Shown: positions 40,828 through 49,645 of the stretch, in pieces
Numbering within the stretch: position 1 is the first letter of the stretch
Layout of the letters: every line of letters begins with the position of its first letter
DNA from: Pseudoclavibacter soli DSM 23366
GTDB lineage: Bacteria; Actinomycetota; Actinomycetes; Actinomycetales; Microbacteriaceae
Assembly: GCF_000423505.1 (NCBI RefSeq)
Contig: NZ_AUIC01000004.1
Location: 372,001-436,000, forward strand
Reading direction: 5' to 3'
Length of the DNA stretch: 64,000 nt
Translations under genes and position numbers: made by a program
The notes under the pieces: model-generated
Seen by the model: the letters and a program-made list of their open reading frames with translations, nothing else
Told to the model about the DNA's origin: nothing
Databases searched by the model: none

Positions 40828-42071
40828 GCCGGCAGCTCCTTGAAGGTCAAGAGTTTGTCGCGGTAGTACTCGTACTGTTTGCGGCGTGCGTTGAGCTCGG
40901 CAGGAAGGCCGACGCTCAAGTCGTTCACCAGAGCATCGAACTTATCGAGAGCGGCCGCAATATCCCGTTGGCGATCACGTGCTGGAATCGGCACCAAAAC
41001 CTTCGCAAGCCGTGACTTCGACACGTTGAACCGCGTCACACCAGACGCCGTTGCGACCAGTTGCTTACGCAACTCGCTTGACCGGAACAAGTGTTTGGAG
41101 AACTCAGGATCGAGTAACGCGGCATCTGTCGGTCGGAAACCGATACTGAAACTATTCAGATAGGTCGGCTCTTCAGGCTCCGACGTCACGACGGACGACA
41201 TCGCCACTTCACCCACAGTCTCGGACGACCCTGTGAAAAGGATGTCCCCGCGCGCCAATGCTCGCTGCTTCTCGCCACGATCAACGCGAACACGATCATC
41301 GCGATGCAGATCGACAGCGATGTTGTTGAACACGTTGGTGTATGCAATAAATCGCGCGTTCCCGTCGGTGAAATCAGCCTTCGACTTACCAGTGAGACCA
41401 CCAAAGACCGTGCCGAACTCACCCATTGGAATCCACCGGACCCCCCCCGCTTCGCGGAAGGTCAAGAGTTGATCACGATAGTACTCATACTGGCGGCGTC
41501 GGGCTTCCAGCTCCGCTTCCAGCTCCGCTTCCAGCTGAGTGAACTGGTCCAATATTCTCACGATCTCCCGCTGCACCTCGAGAGGCGGCACTGGAATCCG
41601 AATTGTTGACAACTGCTTCGCCGAGACATCAATCACTTTTGTACCCGTTGCAAGCTTTCGCTTCTGTATAGAAAAGTTCACCGATGCGAACCAGTAGGCA
41701 AGGTACTTCGGATTCTGACTGTGCTTGATGACGGTGGCATGGCCACCCGTGACGATCGTCTCAGCACCGAGCCAAGCAACTGCCTTTCCAACATCTTCGA
41801 TGTTTTCACTCGTGTTCGTGATGATGATGTCGCCCGGATCTACCTTGGCGAGCTTTGCTGCCTTCTCCGAGGTGACGAATGACAGCGTCTCGGTCGCCCA
41901 AACCCCGTAGCGCGTATATATCTGCCCGTAGTGAATTGCACCCACACCTTCACTAACAAGATCAGCCTTCGGCATACCGTTGCCACGGACAAGCGAGGCA
42001 AATTCGCCCAGCGTCTTAAACTCAACGCCTTTCGGGCAGTACTGCGTGATCAGCTCGTCGATACGGCTCAC
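40824..42071 (-). CDS. hsdS: Type I restriction-modification specificity subunit HsdS
   Basis: A 415-aa DNA recognition subunit with two target recognition domains (about residues 1-165 and 212-375). Each is followed by a conserved helical spacer ending QYEYYRDQLLTF (first) or QYEYYRDKLLTF (second). The first spacer contains a tandem LEAELEAELEA run like the TAEL repeats of EcoR124I/II, where repeat number sets the gap in the recognition site. Between the spacer and the second domain the minus strand has eight consecutive G (41441-41448, codons for A-G-G-V). The target sequence cannot be predicted. Both ends overlap neighbours by 4 nt. Confidence 0.95.
   Translation of the reverse strand: MSRIDELITQYCPKGVEFKTLGEFASLVRGNGMPKADLVSEGVGAIHYGQIYTRYGVWATETLSFVTSEKAAKLAKVDPGDIIITNTSENIEDVGKAVAWLGAETIVTGGHATVIKHSQNPKYLAYWFASVNFSIQKRKLATGTKVIDVSAKQLSTIRIPVPPLEVQREIVRILDQFTQLEAELEAELEARRRQYEYYRDQLLTFREAGGVRWIPMGEFGTVFGGLTGKSKADFTDGNARFIAYTNVFNNIAVDLHRDDRVRVDRGEKQRALARGDILFTGSSETVGEVAMSSVVTSEPEEPTYLNSFSIGFRPTDAALLDPEFSKHLFRSSELRKQLVATASGVTRFNVSKSRLAKVLVPIPARDRQRDIAAALDKFDALVNDLSVGLPAELNARRKQYEYYRDKLLTFKELPA
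41441..41448 (-). repeat. G8 homopolymer tract inside hsdS
   Basis: Eight G on the coding strand near residue 208, just after the first conserved spacer. A slip of one base would stop translation soon after the first recognition domain. It is the longest homopolymer noticed in a coding region here. Confidence 0.9.
41504..41536 (-). repeat. 12-bp tandem repeat in hsdS spacer (LEAE repeat)
   Basis: On the plus strand CTTCCAGCTCCG occurs twice and then partly a third time (CTTCCAGCT), encoding LEAE-LEAE-LEA in the first central spacer. It is a whole-codon repeat, so copy-number change keeps the frame but changes spacer length. Confidence 0.9.
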
Positions 42072-43636
42072 TTTGTGCCCTCCAGGTCAGCGACGATCGC
42101 GTCGATCGAGGTGCGGAGTTCTTGCTGACGTGCGACGATGCGTGCGATCTCAGCGTTGAGCTCGTGGATGTCGACCTGCTCGCGGGTATCTTCTTTCTCG
42201 ACGTAGCTGGACACGGCGATGTTGTACTCGTTCTGCCCGATCTGCTCGTTGGGCACCAGCGTTGCGAAGTACTGCTGGTCTGCACGCGCGGTGAACGCGT
42301 CGAGCACGTGCTGCTGGTTCTCTGCAGTGAGCTTGTTCTTGTTGCCGCTGCGCACGAACTCAGCTGACGCGTCGATGAAGAGCACGGAGTTGTCGGTCTT
42401 CGACTTCTTGAGCACGATGATGCAGGTCGCGATCGTGGTGCCGAAGAAGAGATCGGGTGGCAGCTGAATCACTGCGTCGATGTAGTTGTTGTCGATCAGG
42501 TATTTGCGGATCTTGCGCTCTGCACCGCCCCGATAGAGCACGCCCGGAAACTCGACGATCGCAGCCGTGCCATTGACGGCCAGCCACGACAGAATGTGCA
42601 TCGTGAACGCCAGGTCTGCCTTCGACTTCGGTGCGAGCACACCCGCTGGCGCGAAGCGCGGATCGTTGATCAGCAGCGGGTTGGCATCGCCCTCCCAATG
42701 GATCGAATAGGGTGGGTTGGAGACGATCGCCTCGAACGGTTCGTCGTCCCAGTGCGCAGGATCGATGAGGGTATCGCCCAGGGCGATGTCGAACTTCTCG
42801 TAGTTCACATCGTGAAGGAACATGTTGATCCGCGCCAGGTTGTACGTGGTCAGGTTGATCTCCTGCCCGTAGAAGCCTTGACGCACGTTCTCTTTGCCCA
42901 GGACCTTCGCGAACTTCAGCAGCAGCGACCCAGAGCCCACCGCGGGGTCGTAGACCTTGTTCACGCTCGTCTTGCCGACCACGGTGATACGAGCAAGCAG
43001 TTCAGAGACCTCTTGCGGCGTGTAGTATTCGCCACCAGACTTGCCCGCGCTTGAGGCATACATCTGCATGAGAAACTCATATGCATCGCCGAACAGGTCG
43101 ATGGTGTTGTCGGCGAAATCGCCGAGTGGAAGGTTGCCGATCTCGTCGAGCAGCTTGACCAGTTTCTCGTTGCGTTTGGCCACGGTGGCACCGAGCTTGG
43201 AGCTGTTCACGTCGAAATCGTCGAACAGCCCCTTGAGGTCGTCTTCACTGCCGGTGCCGACGGCAGACCCCTCGATGTTGGCGAATACCCGTTCGAGGGT
43301 CTCATTGAGGTTCGGGTCGCGCGGGGCACGCCTGCGCACATTCTCGAATAGCTCTGAGGGAAGGATGTAGAAGCCCTTCTCGGCAACGGTATCGGCCCGC
43401 CCGAACTCAGCACGGGCGTCGTCGAGAGTTGCGTAGTCGAAGTCGGGGTTGCCCGCCTTGCGCTCTTCGGCACGGATGAAGTTCGAAAGGTTCTCGGAGA
43501 TGAACCGATAGAAGAGCGTGCCCAGCACATAGCTCTTGAAATCCCACCCGTCGACACTGCCTCGCAGGTCGTTGGCAATACGCCAGATGGTCTTGTGCAG
43601 CTCGGCCCGCTGCTGTTCTTTCTCGGTGTCAGCCAC
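42068..43636 (-). CDS. hsdM: Type I restriction-modification methyltransferase subunit HsdM
   Basis: A 522-aa N6-adenine methylase, the size of EcoR124I HsdM. The N-terminal helical domain has LHKTIWRIANDLRGSVDGWDF. SAM motif I is DPAVGSGSLLLKF (230-242) and catalytic motif IV is NPPY (307-310). SGGEYYTPQEVSELL precedes the methylase core. The start is GTG 43636 with AGGAGG 8 nt upstream; the frame to 43723 is not needed. First gene of the hsdM-hsdS-hsdR operon. Confidence 0.96.
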   Translation of the reverse strand: MADTEKEQQRAELHKTIWRIANDLRGSVDGWDFKSYVLGTLFYRFISENLSNFIRAEERKAGNPDFDYATLDDARAEFGRADTVAEKGFYILPSELFENVRRRAPRDPNLNETLERVFANIEGSAVGTGSEDDLKGLFDDFDVNSSKLGATVAKRNEKLVKLLDEIGNLPLGDFADNTIDLFGDAYEFLMQMYASSAGKSGGEYYTPQEVSELLARITVVGKTSVNKVYDPAVGSGSLLLKFAKVLGKENVRQGFYGQEINLTTYNLARINMFLHDVNYEKFDIALGDTLIDPAHWDDEPFEAIVSNPPYSIHWEGDANPLLINDPRFAPAGVLAPKSKADLAFTMHILSWLAVNGTAAIVEFPGVLYRGGAERKIRKYLIDNNYIDAVIQLPPDLFFGTTIATCIIVLKKSKTDNSVLFIDASAEFVRSGNKNKLTAENQQHVLDAFTARADQQYFATLVPNEQIGQNEYNIAVSSYVEKEDTREQVDIHELNAEIARIVARQQELRTSIDAIVADLEGTK

Positions 43637-43725
43637 CTGGGCCCCTCCTGTGATCTCTGAGATCGGACATCGACGCACTGCCGCGCCCGGTACCACGACA
43701 CTAAACCGCACCACTGACAGCACTT

Positions 43726-43746
43726 GTGACGTCTGACACGCGTCAC
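43726..43746. promoter_or_regulatory. Inverted repeat upstream of hsdM
   Basis: GTGACG and CGTCAC are separated by 9 nt, about 90 bp upstream of the hsdM GTG in the 217-bp gap after the amino acid ABC transporter. It could be an operator for the restriction-modification operon. No controller gene is adjacent, so this is only a candidate site. Confidence 0.35.
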
Positions 43747-43853
43747 CAATTCACTGCGTATTCGCGGCAATGTACGCTGGCAAAGCGCATCCTCGGCGAG
43801 CATATCGCCACAGACAGAGTTTGCCCGGTAGGACACCCCTGAGCAGAGCGCCC

Positions 43854-44612
43854 TCAGAGCACCTTCGACAGGAACGTCTGCAGCCGCGGGCTCTTGGGCG
43901 AACCAAACAGCTCTTCTGGCGTGCCCTCTTCTTCGATCACGCCGGCATCGAGAAACAGCACACGACTCGAGACCTCGCGCGCAAACCCCATCTCGTGAGT
44001 CACCAGCACCAAGGTCATGCCCTCGCTGGCGAGGTCACGGATCACCTGCAGCACCTCGCCGACCATCTCGGGATCGAGCGCACTGGTGGCCTCGTCGAAG
44101 AGCATGATGTCGGGCTTCATCGCCAGCGCACGAGCGATGGCCACGCGCTGCTTCTGCCCGCCCGACAGCGATGAGGGTCGTGCATCGGCTTTATCGGCCA
44201 GCCCCACGCGGTCAAGGAGGCCGACAGCCAGCTCGCGTGCAGCATCCTTGCTGATGTGATGAATCTCTCGCGGGGCCAGCTCGATGTTCTCGGCCACCGT
44301 CATGTTGGGAAACAGGTTGAAGTGCTGAAACACCATGCCCACCTGCCGGCGCACCTCGTCGATGTTGACCTTCGGGCCGAACACATCATGGCCGTTGATG
44401 CGCACCGAGCCGGTCGTTGGCGTCTCGAGGCCGTTCAGGCACCGCAAGAACGTCGATTTGCCCGAGCCGGATGCGCCAATCACGCTGACCACGTCGCCGC
44501 TGTGTACCTGAGTGGTCACCCCGCGCAGCACCTCGTTGTCGCCGAAGCGCTTGGTCAGATCGCGCACGTCGATGCGCACTTTGCGGGTGTCGTCAGTGCT
44601 GGTGGTACTCAT
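43854..44612 (-). CDS. Polar amino acid ABC transporter ATP-binding protein (GlnQ/HisP type)
   Basis: A 252-aa ATPase: Walker [19 protein letters not shown] near residue 40, Q-loop [16 protein letters not shown], signature [16 protein letters not shown], Walker [18 protein letters not shown], and [11 protein letters not shown]. The PAAT family pattern is clear. ATGA overlap with the preceding permease fusion gene shows a two-gene operon. Substrate likely glutamine, glutamate or another polar amino acid; not resolvable from sequence. Confidence 0.93.
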   Translation of the reverse strand: MSTTSTDDTRKVRIDVRDLTKRFGDNEVLRGVTTQVHSGDVVSVIGASGSGKSTFLRCLNGLETPTTGSVRINGHDVFGPKVNIDEVRRQVGMVFQHFNLFPNMTVAENIELAPREIHHISKDAARELAVGLLDRVGLADKADARPSSLSGGQKQRVAIARALAMKPDIMLFDEATSALDPEMVGEVLQVIRDLASEGMTLVLVTHEMGFAREVSSRVLFLDAGVIEEEGTPEELFGSPKSPRLQTFLSKVL

Positions 44613-46105
44613 CGGTTGATCCTCCGATCGACGACGTTGGCCAGCCAGGTCAGCAGGCTGATGGCCACGAAATAGATGATGGCGACCAACAGCAGCGTCT
44701 CAGTGACCCTGAAGTTGGCTGCGTAGATCTGCTGCCCTTGGTAGAGCAGCTCGCCGAAGCCGATGGCCAGCAGCAGCGACGAGTCTTTGAGCATGATCAC
44801 CAGCTGGTTGATCAGCGACGGGGTGGCGATCTTCACCGCCTGCGGCAGCACCACCCGCTGCATCGACTTGCCGTAGCCCAGGCCGAGCGAGCGGGCCGCC
44901 TCAAGCTGACCTGGATCGACGGATTTGACTGCACCGCGCACGATCTCGGTGATGTAGGCCCCGGAGTTGAGCGCAAGCGTGAGCACGCCAGCGACCCAGA
45001 TGTTCACCGGCCGCCCGATCAGTTGCGGCACACCGAAGTAGAAGAAGAACGCCCACACCAGCAGCGGCGTGCCGCGGAAGACGGCCACGAACACTTTGGC
45101 CACGCCGTTGAGCAACCGAGACTTGCCAACGCGCAGCAGGCCGAAGGCGAACCCCAGCACCATGGCGACTGCGAAGCTGACCGCCGTGATGACCAAGGTA
45201 TTGCGCAGGCCGATCATCAGCGCCGGGAACGCCTGCTGCGCCAGCTGCAAGAAGCTGCCCTGACCAGAGGCGTTCGCCGACGGGTCGGCGAGGTACTTAT
45301 CGAGGATGCTCTGGTAGGTGCCGTCGGCTTTGAGTGATGCGAGGCCGGCATTGAACGCGGTCACGAAGTCGGCGTTCATGCCCTTGTTCACGGCCACACC
45401 GTAGTCGCCGCCCGGCACTTTGTCGGTGACGGTCTTCAGCCCGTTGTTCTGCGCGATGCCGTAGGCGAGCACCGGGTAGTCGTCGATGACGGCCACAGCG
45501 TTGCCTGACTTGACTGTCTCGTACATCGTGGATGATTGGTCGACCGAGTCGACCTCGAAACCGTACTGCGCTTGAATCGACTTGGCGTAGGTCTCGCCCT
45601 CGGACCCTGTCTTGACCACGACTGTTTTGCCAGCCAGATCGTCGTACGAAGTGATCTCGGTGTTGTCTTTGGCGATGGCCCTCTGCACACCGCTCTGGAA
45701 ATACGAATCGGTGAAGTCGTAGACCTGCTTGCGGGCGTCAGTGATCGACATGCCTGCGATGACGGCATCTACCTGATTGGCCGAGAGCGCCTGCAGTGCG
45801 GCGTTGAACCCGAGCGACTGAATCTGCACCGTGAAGCCCTCGCGCTCGGCGATCGCGCGCATCAGGTCTATGTCGATGCCGATCATCTCGCCGGTCGAGT
45901 CGCGAAACTCGAATGGCGCGAAGGTGGTGTCGGTGGCGATGCGGAACGTCTGGCCGGCCACCGGGCTGTTTGCGTCGGTGTTCTCATCAGCGTGCACCGA
46001 GCCTGCCGGCAGCACTGTGGCCAGCGCTGTGATCAGCGTCAGCATGAGTGCGAGCAGCGCAGCCCACCGTGGCGACTTAGCCACCGGCAGCACTCTGCTG
46101 CGCAA
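44609..46105 (-). CDS. Fused amino acid-binding protein and ABC permease (GlnP-like)
   Basis: A 498-aa protein. A signal/anchor segment ([20 protein letters not shown], about residues 14-33) is followed by a type 3 solute-binding domain (about 50-280; [16 protein letters not shown]). A PAAT permease domain follows (about 290-495) with helices and the EAA-type loop [20 protein letters not shown] that docks the ATPase. Such fusions tether the binding domain to the membrane, as in lactococcal GlnP. The start is read as TTG 46105; a GTG a few codons in is possible. Confidence 0.9.
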   Translation of the reverse strand: MRSRVLPVAKSPRWAALLALMLTLITALATVLPAGSVHADENTDANSPVAGQTFRIATDTTFAPFEFRDSTGEMIGIDIDLMRAIAEREGFTVQIQSLGFNAALQALSANQVDAVIAGMSITDARKQVYDFTDSYFQSGVQRAIAKDNTEITSYDDLAGKTVVVKTGSEGETYAKSIQAQYGFEVDSVDQSSTMYETVKSGNAVAVIDDYPVLAYGIAQNNGLKTVTDKVPGGDYGVAVNKGMNADFVTAFNAGLASLKADGTYQSILDKYLADPSANASGQGSFLQLAQQAFPALMIGLRNTLVITAVSFAVAMVLGFAFGLLRVGKSRLLNGVAKVFVAVFRGTPLLVWAFFFYFGVPQLIGRPVNIWVAGVLTLALNSGAYITEIVRGAVKSVDPGQLEAARSLGLGYGKSMQRVVLPQAVKIATPSLINQLVIMLKDSSLLLAIGFGELLYQGQQIYAANFRVTETLLLVAIIYFVAISLLTWLANVVDRRINR

Positions 46106-46160
46106 AGGTTCTGGGGTCTTTCTCTCCCGATGTCATACGCCGATCTGCGCATGGGTCGCC

Positions 46161-46192
46161 AGTCTAGTCTGCACCCCCGACGCAGCTGTCAA
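46161..46192 (-). promoter_or_regulatory. Possible promoter of the amino acid transporter operon
   Basis: Minus strand: a perfect TTGACA at 46192-46187 and TAGACT at 46166-46161, about 55 bp before the gene. The 20-bp spacing is longer than ideal, so the -10 could instead be an overlapping hexamer a few bases closer. Confidence 0.4.
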
Positions 46193-46302
46193 CATGCTTT
46201 CATCGGCAGGATGCGGTGCTCCCGTTCCAGCCACCACATCGTGGCTCTCGGGGCGGGTGGTCTGCCTCGCATTCGCCGACTGGCAACACCCCTGCTGGCG
46301 AG

Positions 46303-46359
46303 GCGAATCTCACCGCCGAACACCGGTTGGTCTGCCGCGTCGTCGGCGATGAGATTCGC
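46303..46359 (-). terminator. Large inverted repeat downstream of dld
   Basis: A 17-bp inverted repeat (GCGAATCTCACCGCCGA with TCGGCGATGAGATTCGC, one mismatch) with a 23-nt loop starts about 40 bp after the dld stop, in a 294-bp gap without a gene. It would form a strong RNA hairpin and may end the dld transcript. It lacks a T run and may have another role. Confidence 0.5.
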
Positions 46360-46399
46360 ATCGCGCAGTGCCGGTACCCCTACGAGCAGGCGCCGCGCC

Positions 46400-48124
46400 T
46401 CACGCCCAGTTTTTGTGCGCCGAGGTGCCACCGATGCCCGGGTTGAAGGTGTTGGTGGGGTCGAGCTCTTTGAAGTGCTCCACCATTGACTCGGGCAGAT
46501 GGTACAAGCGCCCGTAGTTGTGCTCGGCCGGCAGCTTCGCACCGCGCTCTTCGAGCAGGTGCTGAATGTCGTCATGTAGCTTCTCTGGGTCGACGCCCTT
46601 CTTGGCGACGTAGTCCTGATGCATCACATGGCAGAAGAAGTGGCCGTAGTACGCGGTGACCTCAAGCTGATCGGCGATCTCTTTGGGCAGCACCTCGAGC
46701 CAGTCCCAGTCATCGCGCCGCAGAGCGACGTCGATCGGAATCAGCCCGCTGATGTGCCGACGCTTCATGTTGGCATAGCGAGTTGCTGCACTGGCCGCAC
46801 CGAAGCGGTTGAGCGTCGCACTCTTCTCCTCGTCTGCCGTGCACACGAAAAAGTCGCCCTCATGGTCGGCCTCAGCGAAGAACGCCTTGAGCATCTTCTC
46901 GGTGGCTTCGATCTCGTGCTCACCCACCGTTAGCAGAAGGTGGTGCTCGAAGCGGTTGCGGTACTCCATCATGCGCTTCGGCAGCTGGTTGGGCACCAAG
47001 TCGAAGGCCACCTGCGAAACAGTGTCGGCGAAGGTGGGGCCGATGCCCGGAATCTTGCCGAACACGCCGTTGGCCCAGGTCTTGAACGAGAACATGCGGG
47101 TCTGCAGCTTCGCGCTCATGAACTTCAAGAAGACAAAGGTGTCTTTGCCGTACTTCTCTGCCAGATCGAAGGCTGACCGCCCCATGTACTCGCCCGAGAT
47201 AGGCAGTTGCATATCGGCTTCGAGAAACAGCCGACGGATGGCCTCAAGCTCGCGTGGGCTATTGGTGCCGATGTAGAACATCTTGGCATTCTCTTCACGG
47301 GGGAATGTGCGGGTGCGCACCGCGAACACCATCAGCTTGCCTGCCGAGCCAGAGGCCTCATACAGGTACTCGGGGTTGGCGTTGTAGCGCGCCGGCGAGG
47401 GCACGATCTGCCGCAGGTGCTCGGCGTACTCGGTCTCGCGGCTGTCTTCTGGCGCAGCCGTGACGTCGGCCGGCGCCCAGTCTCCGCGCTGCAACCGATC
47501 GAGAGCCTGCTCAGGATCGTCGCCCAGCGAGATGCCGAGATGGTTGACCAGCTCGACCTTGCCCTGCTCGTTGACCCGGGCAAAGATCGCCTCGCGAGTG
47601 AAGGCCGGCCCCTTGCGAATCTGGCTGCCGCCCGAGTTGTTCGAGATGCCGCCGATCACCGAGGCCCCGATAGAGGTCGACCCGATCACCGAGTGCGGCT
47701 CGCGGTGATGCGGCGCGAGCACCTCAGTCAGGTGCGTCAGCGTGGCTCCCGCGAGCGAAATCGCTTCGCGCGCGTCGTTGATCAGATGCACCTGGTTGAT
47801 GCGGTGCGTCGAAATGATCACGATTGGGCGGTCATAGTCTTGGAAGCCCGGTCCTGACCCACCGGTCAGACCAGTGTTCGACGCCTGCGGAATCACGGCC
47901 AGGTTGTGATCAACACACACCTGCAGCGCGCGCCACATTTCGACCAGCGACTCGGGCTGCACCACTGCAAAGACGGGCCCGCCGCCAAAGCGGTACCCCT
48001 TGCTGAACGGATGCGTCGTACGCTCCGAGGTCAGCACATGGTCACGCCCCACGATCTGCTCGAAGGCCTCGATCGCCGAATGGTCGACGCTGCCTGCTGA
48101 TACTGACTGCCGGGGGTGAGACAT
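46400..48124 (-). CDS. dld: Quinone-dependent D-lactate dehydrogenase (Dld)
   Basis: A peripheral membrane flavoprotein oxidising D-lactate to pyruvate with quinone. The ATG at 48124 (MSHPRQSVSAGSVDHSAIEAF) gives 574 aa against 571 in E. coli and has GGAAGG 7 nt upstream. The FAD-binding PCMH domain includes VIPQASNTGLTGGSGP near residue 95 and IGGISNNSGGSQIRKGPAFT near 170. The C-terminal Dld-specific membrane-binding and cap regions follow (YYGHFFCHVMHQDYVAKKG), ending EHNYGRLYHLPESMVEHF. It is monocistronic. The frame to 48265 is non-coding. Confidence 0.92.
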   Translation of the reverse strand: MSHPRQSVSAGSVDHSAIEAFEQIVGRDHVLTSERTTHPFSKGYRFGGGPVFAVVQPESLVEMWRALQVCVDHNLAVIPQASNTGLTGGSGPGFQDYDRPIVIISTHRINQVHLINDAREAISLAGATLTHLTEVLAPHHREPHSVIGSTSIGASVIGGISNNSGGSQIRKGPAFTREAIFARVNEQGKVELVNHLGISLGDDPEQALDRLQRGDWAPADVTAAPEDSRETEYAEHLRQIVPSPARYNANPEYLYEASGSAGKLMVFAVRTRTFPREENAKMFYIGTNSPRELEAIRRLFLEADMQLPISGEYMGRSAFDLAEKYGKDTFVFLKFMSAKLQTRMFSFKTWANGVFGKIPGIGPTFADTVSQVAFDLVPNQLPKRMMEYRNRFEHHLLLTVGEHEIEATEKMLKAFFAEADHEGDFFVCTADEEKSATLNRFGAASAATRYANMKRRHISGLIPIDVALRRDDWDWLEVLPKEIADQLEVTAYYGHFFCHVMHQDYVAKKGVDPEKLHDDIQHLLEERGAKLPAEHNYGRLYHLPESMVEHFKELDPTNTFNPGIGGTSAHKNWA

Positions 48125-48458
48125 CTCTAGCCTTCCTAAGTGCTCTGGCGGGCGCTGCACACTTTGCAGATCACCCGCACCCATGTGGTCATACCTCAGG
48201 TACGACCCGCTGCAATCTTCCGACGCGCTTGCCCGAGTGTCAAGGTGACGCACCCGCCCGCGCACCCGCGCATCCCACCGCCCCGCTCACCTGACGGCGT
48301 TTGTGCGCGCGAAATGCAGCCAAATCGGCGCCCACGCTGCACGAACGACGCAAAAACCCGCGGCCCCGCCCGAGACAAGGACCACACTCGCCCATATACC
48401 TGATGGGGTATTCTAGGGGCTAGATCGCCCGATCAGCGGGCGACCGAGAGGAGCTCTC
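48125..48458. other. Intergenic region between dld and the DUF2892 gene
   Basis: A 334-bp divergent gap. No gene-like frame was found. The notable element is the ATACC/GGTAT palindrome at 48396-48411. Promoters for both flanking genes should lie here; no clear -35/-10 pair was found for dld. Confidence 0.5.
48396..48411. promoter_or_regulatory. CsoR/CstR-like palindrome upstream of the DUF2892 gene
   Basis: ATACC-TGATGG-GGTAT, with perfect 5-bp arms, lies 47 bp before the start codon. Operators of CsoR-family repressors (copper or persulfide sensors) commonly have ATACC...GGTAT arms. A TATTCT sequence overlapping its right end could be a -10 box. No CsoR-family gene is visible in the window. 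Confidence 0.4.
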
Positions 48459-48674
48459 ATGAAGGCCTTGGTCACGTTCATGTCTACCGCTGGCGGTCGC
48501 TGGCTGCGCATCATCGTCGGTGCAGCACTCATCGCAGTGGGCATCATGCTCGGTGGAGGCTGGTGGGCGCTGGCAGCCGTCGGTGCGGTTTTCGTGTTGG
48601 TCGGCGCGTTCAATGTGTGCCTGCTCGCACCTCTGGCTGGGCTCCCTGTCAGCGGCAGCGCACTGCGTCGCTGA
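48459..48674 (+). CDS. DUF2892 (YgaP transmembrane domain-like) small membrane protein
   Basis: A 71-aa protein with two membrane helices (WLRIIVGAALIAVGIMLGG and WALAAVGAVFVLVGAFNVC) and the family Cys at the end of helix 2 (FNVCLLAPLAGL). Relatives are the membrane part of the rhodanese YgaP and are often linked to persulfide or copper-responsive regulons. GAGAGGAG precedes the ATG. It is a stand-alone unit followed by a hairpin. Confidence 0.8.
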   Translation: MKALVTFMSTAGGRWLRIIVGAALIAVGIMLGGGWWALAAVGAVFVLVGAFNVCLLAPLAGLPVSGSALRR

Positions 48675-48689
48675 GCTGCGCACTCAGCG
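48669..48689 (+). terminator. Hairpin at the end of the DUF2892 gene
   Basis: CGCTGAG and CTCAGCG form a perfect 7-bp stem with a 7-nt loop, overlapping the stop codon. No T tract. Confidence 0.5.
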
Positions 48690-48742
48690 CGCGCACAGCA
48701 TCCTGCCGCTCACACCACAGCCTGCCAGCGCATGCTGGCGCC

Positions 48743-49645
48743 ATGGCAGGCATCTCGCGAAGCATCGCACGCACTGACTCCACGCAGGCGACATCGCCCA
48801 GCGTTGAGCTGGTGATCCCCGTGCACAATGAACAGCAGTGTCTCGAGCGCACAGTCGCGACAACGCGAGCATTCCTCGATGAGTCGTTCGCGTATCCCAC
48901 GGTCATCACCATCGTCGACAACGCCTCGACAGATGACACGTGGCAGATTGCGGCGCATCTCGCTCGCCATGTTCCAGGCGTGCGCGCACGGCACCTCGAA
49001 CGCAAGGGCCGCGGACTCGCCCTGTCGACTGCATGGGCGGAGGCTGCCGACCGAGCCACCGTGCTCGCTTACATAGACGTCGACCTGTCGACCGACCTGC
49101 ACTCGCTGACCCCGTTGATCGCCTCGCTCGTGACCGGTCGAGCCGATATCGCGATCGGCACCCGACTCAACCGCGCCTCACAGGTGCAGCGGGGTGCGCG
49201 CCGCGAACTGATCTCACGCAGCTACAACCTGCTGCTGCACGGGCTGCTCGGCGCGCGCTTCTCCGACGCACAATGCGGGTTCAACGCGATCACCGCCACC
49301 GCTGCCCGTGTGCTGCTGCCGCATGTACAAGACACGCAGTGGTTCTTCGACACCGAGCTGCTCACGCTCGCGCAGCGCGCCGGGCTACGCATTCACGAGG
49401 TGCCGGTGGCGTGGATCGACGACCCCGACTCGCGCGTCGACATCCCGGTGACCGCAGCTCAAGACCTCGCGGGCATCCTGCGGCTGCGCCATGATCTCGC
49501 GCGCCGACGCATTCCACTCGATGCGATCAGTGAAGCCGTGGCTCAGAGCCGCAGTGTGCAGGATGCCTCGCTCACTCAAGCCGTGCCCGTCGCCTCCCCC
49601 ACTGCACCCGCCACTGCACCCGCAGTGCACCGGAGAAGCGCGTGA
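48743..49645 (+). CDS. GT2-family glycosyltransferase (polyprenyl-phosphate sugar transferase-like)
   Basis: About 300 aa, beginning MAGISRSIARTDSTQATSP. The GT-A fold is clear: VELVIPVHNEQQCLERTV, then IVDNASTDDTW, then IDVDLSTDLHSLTPL with the DxD-like metal site, and SDAQCGFNAITATAARVL, typical of dolichol-phosphate mannose/glucose synthase-like enzymes. No C-terminal membrane helices; the tail is Ala/Pro/Ser-rich. The stop overlaps the next gene's GTG, so it is coupled to a GT-C enzyme that would use its lipid-linked product. Confidence 0.85.
   Translation: MAGISRSIARTDSTQATSPSVELVIPVHNEQQCLERTVATTRAFLDESFAYPTVITIVDNASTDDTWQIAAHLARHVPGVRARHLERKGRGLALSTAWAEAADRATVLAYIDVDLSTDLHSLTPLIASLVTGRADIAIGTRLNRASQVQRGARRELISRSYNLLLHGLLGARFSDAQCGFNAITATAARVLLPHVQDTQWFFDTELLTLAQRAGLRIHEVPVAWIDDPDSRVDIPVTAAQDLAGILRLRHDLARRRIPLDAISEAVAQSRSVQDASLTQAVPVASPTAPATAPAVHRRSA

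Noticed and set aside
39184-40866. Long plus-strand open frame (560 codons) opposite hsdR
   Set aside because: Antisense shadow of hsdR with the same biased composition; hsdR carries complete nuclease and motor motifs on the other strand.
46189-46575. 128-codon minus-strand frame between dld and the transporter as a gene
   Set aside because: It overlaps dld, contains the inverted repeat, and shows no start site or recognisable motif.
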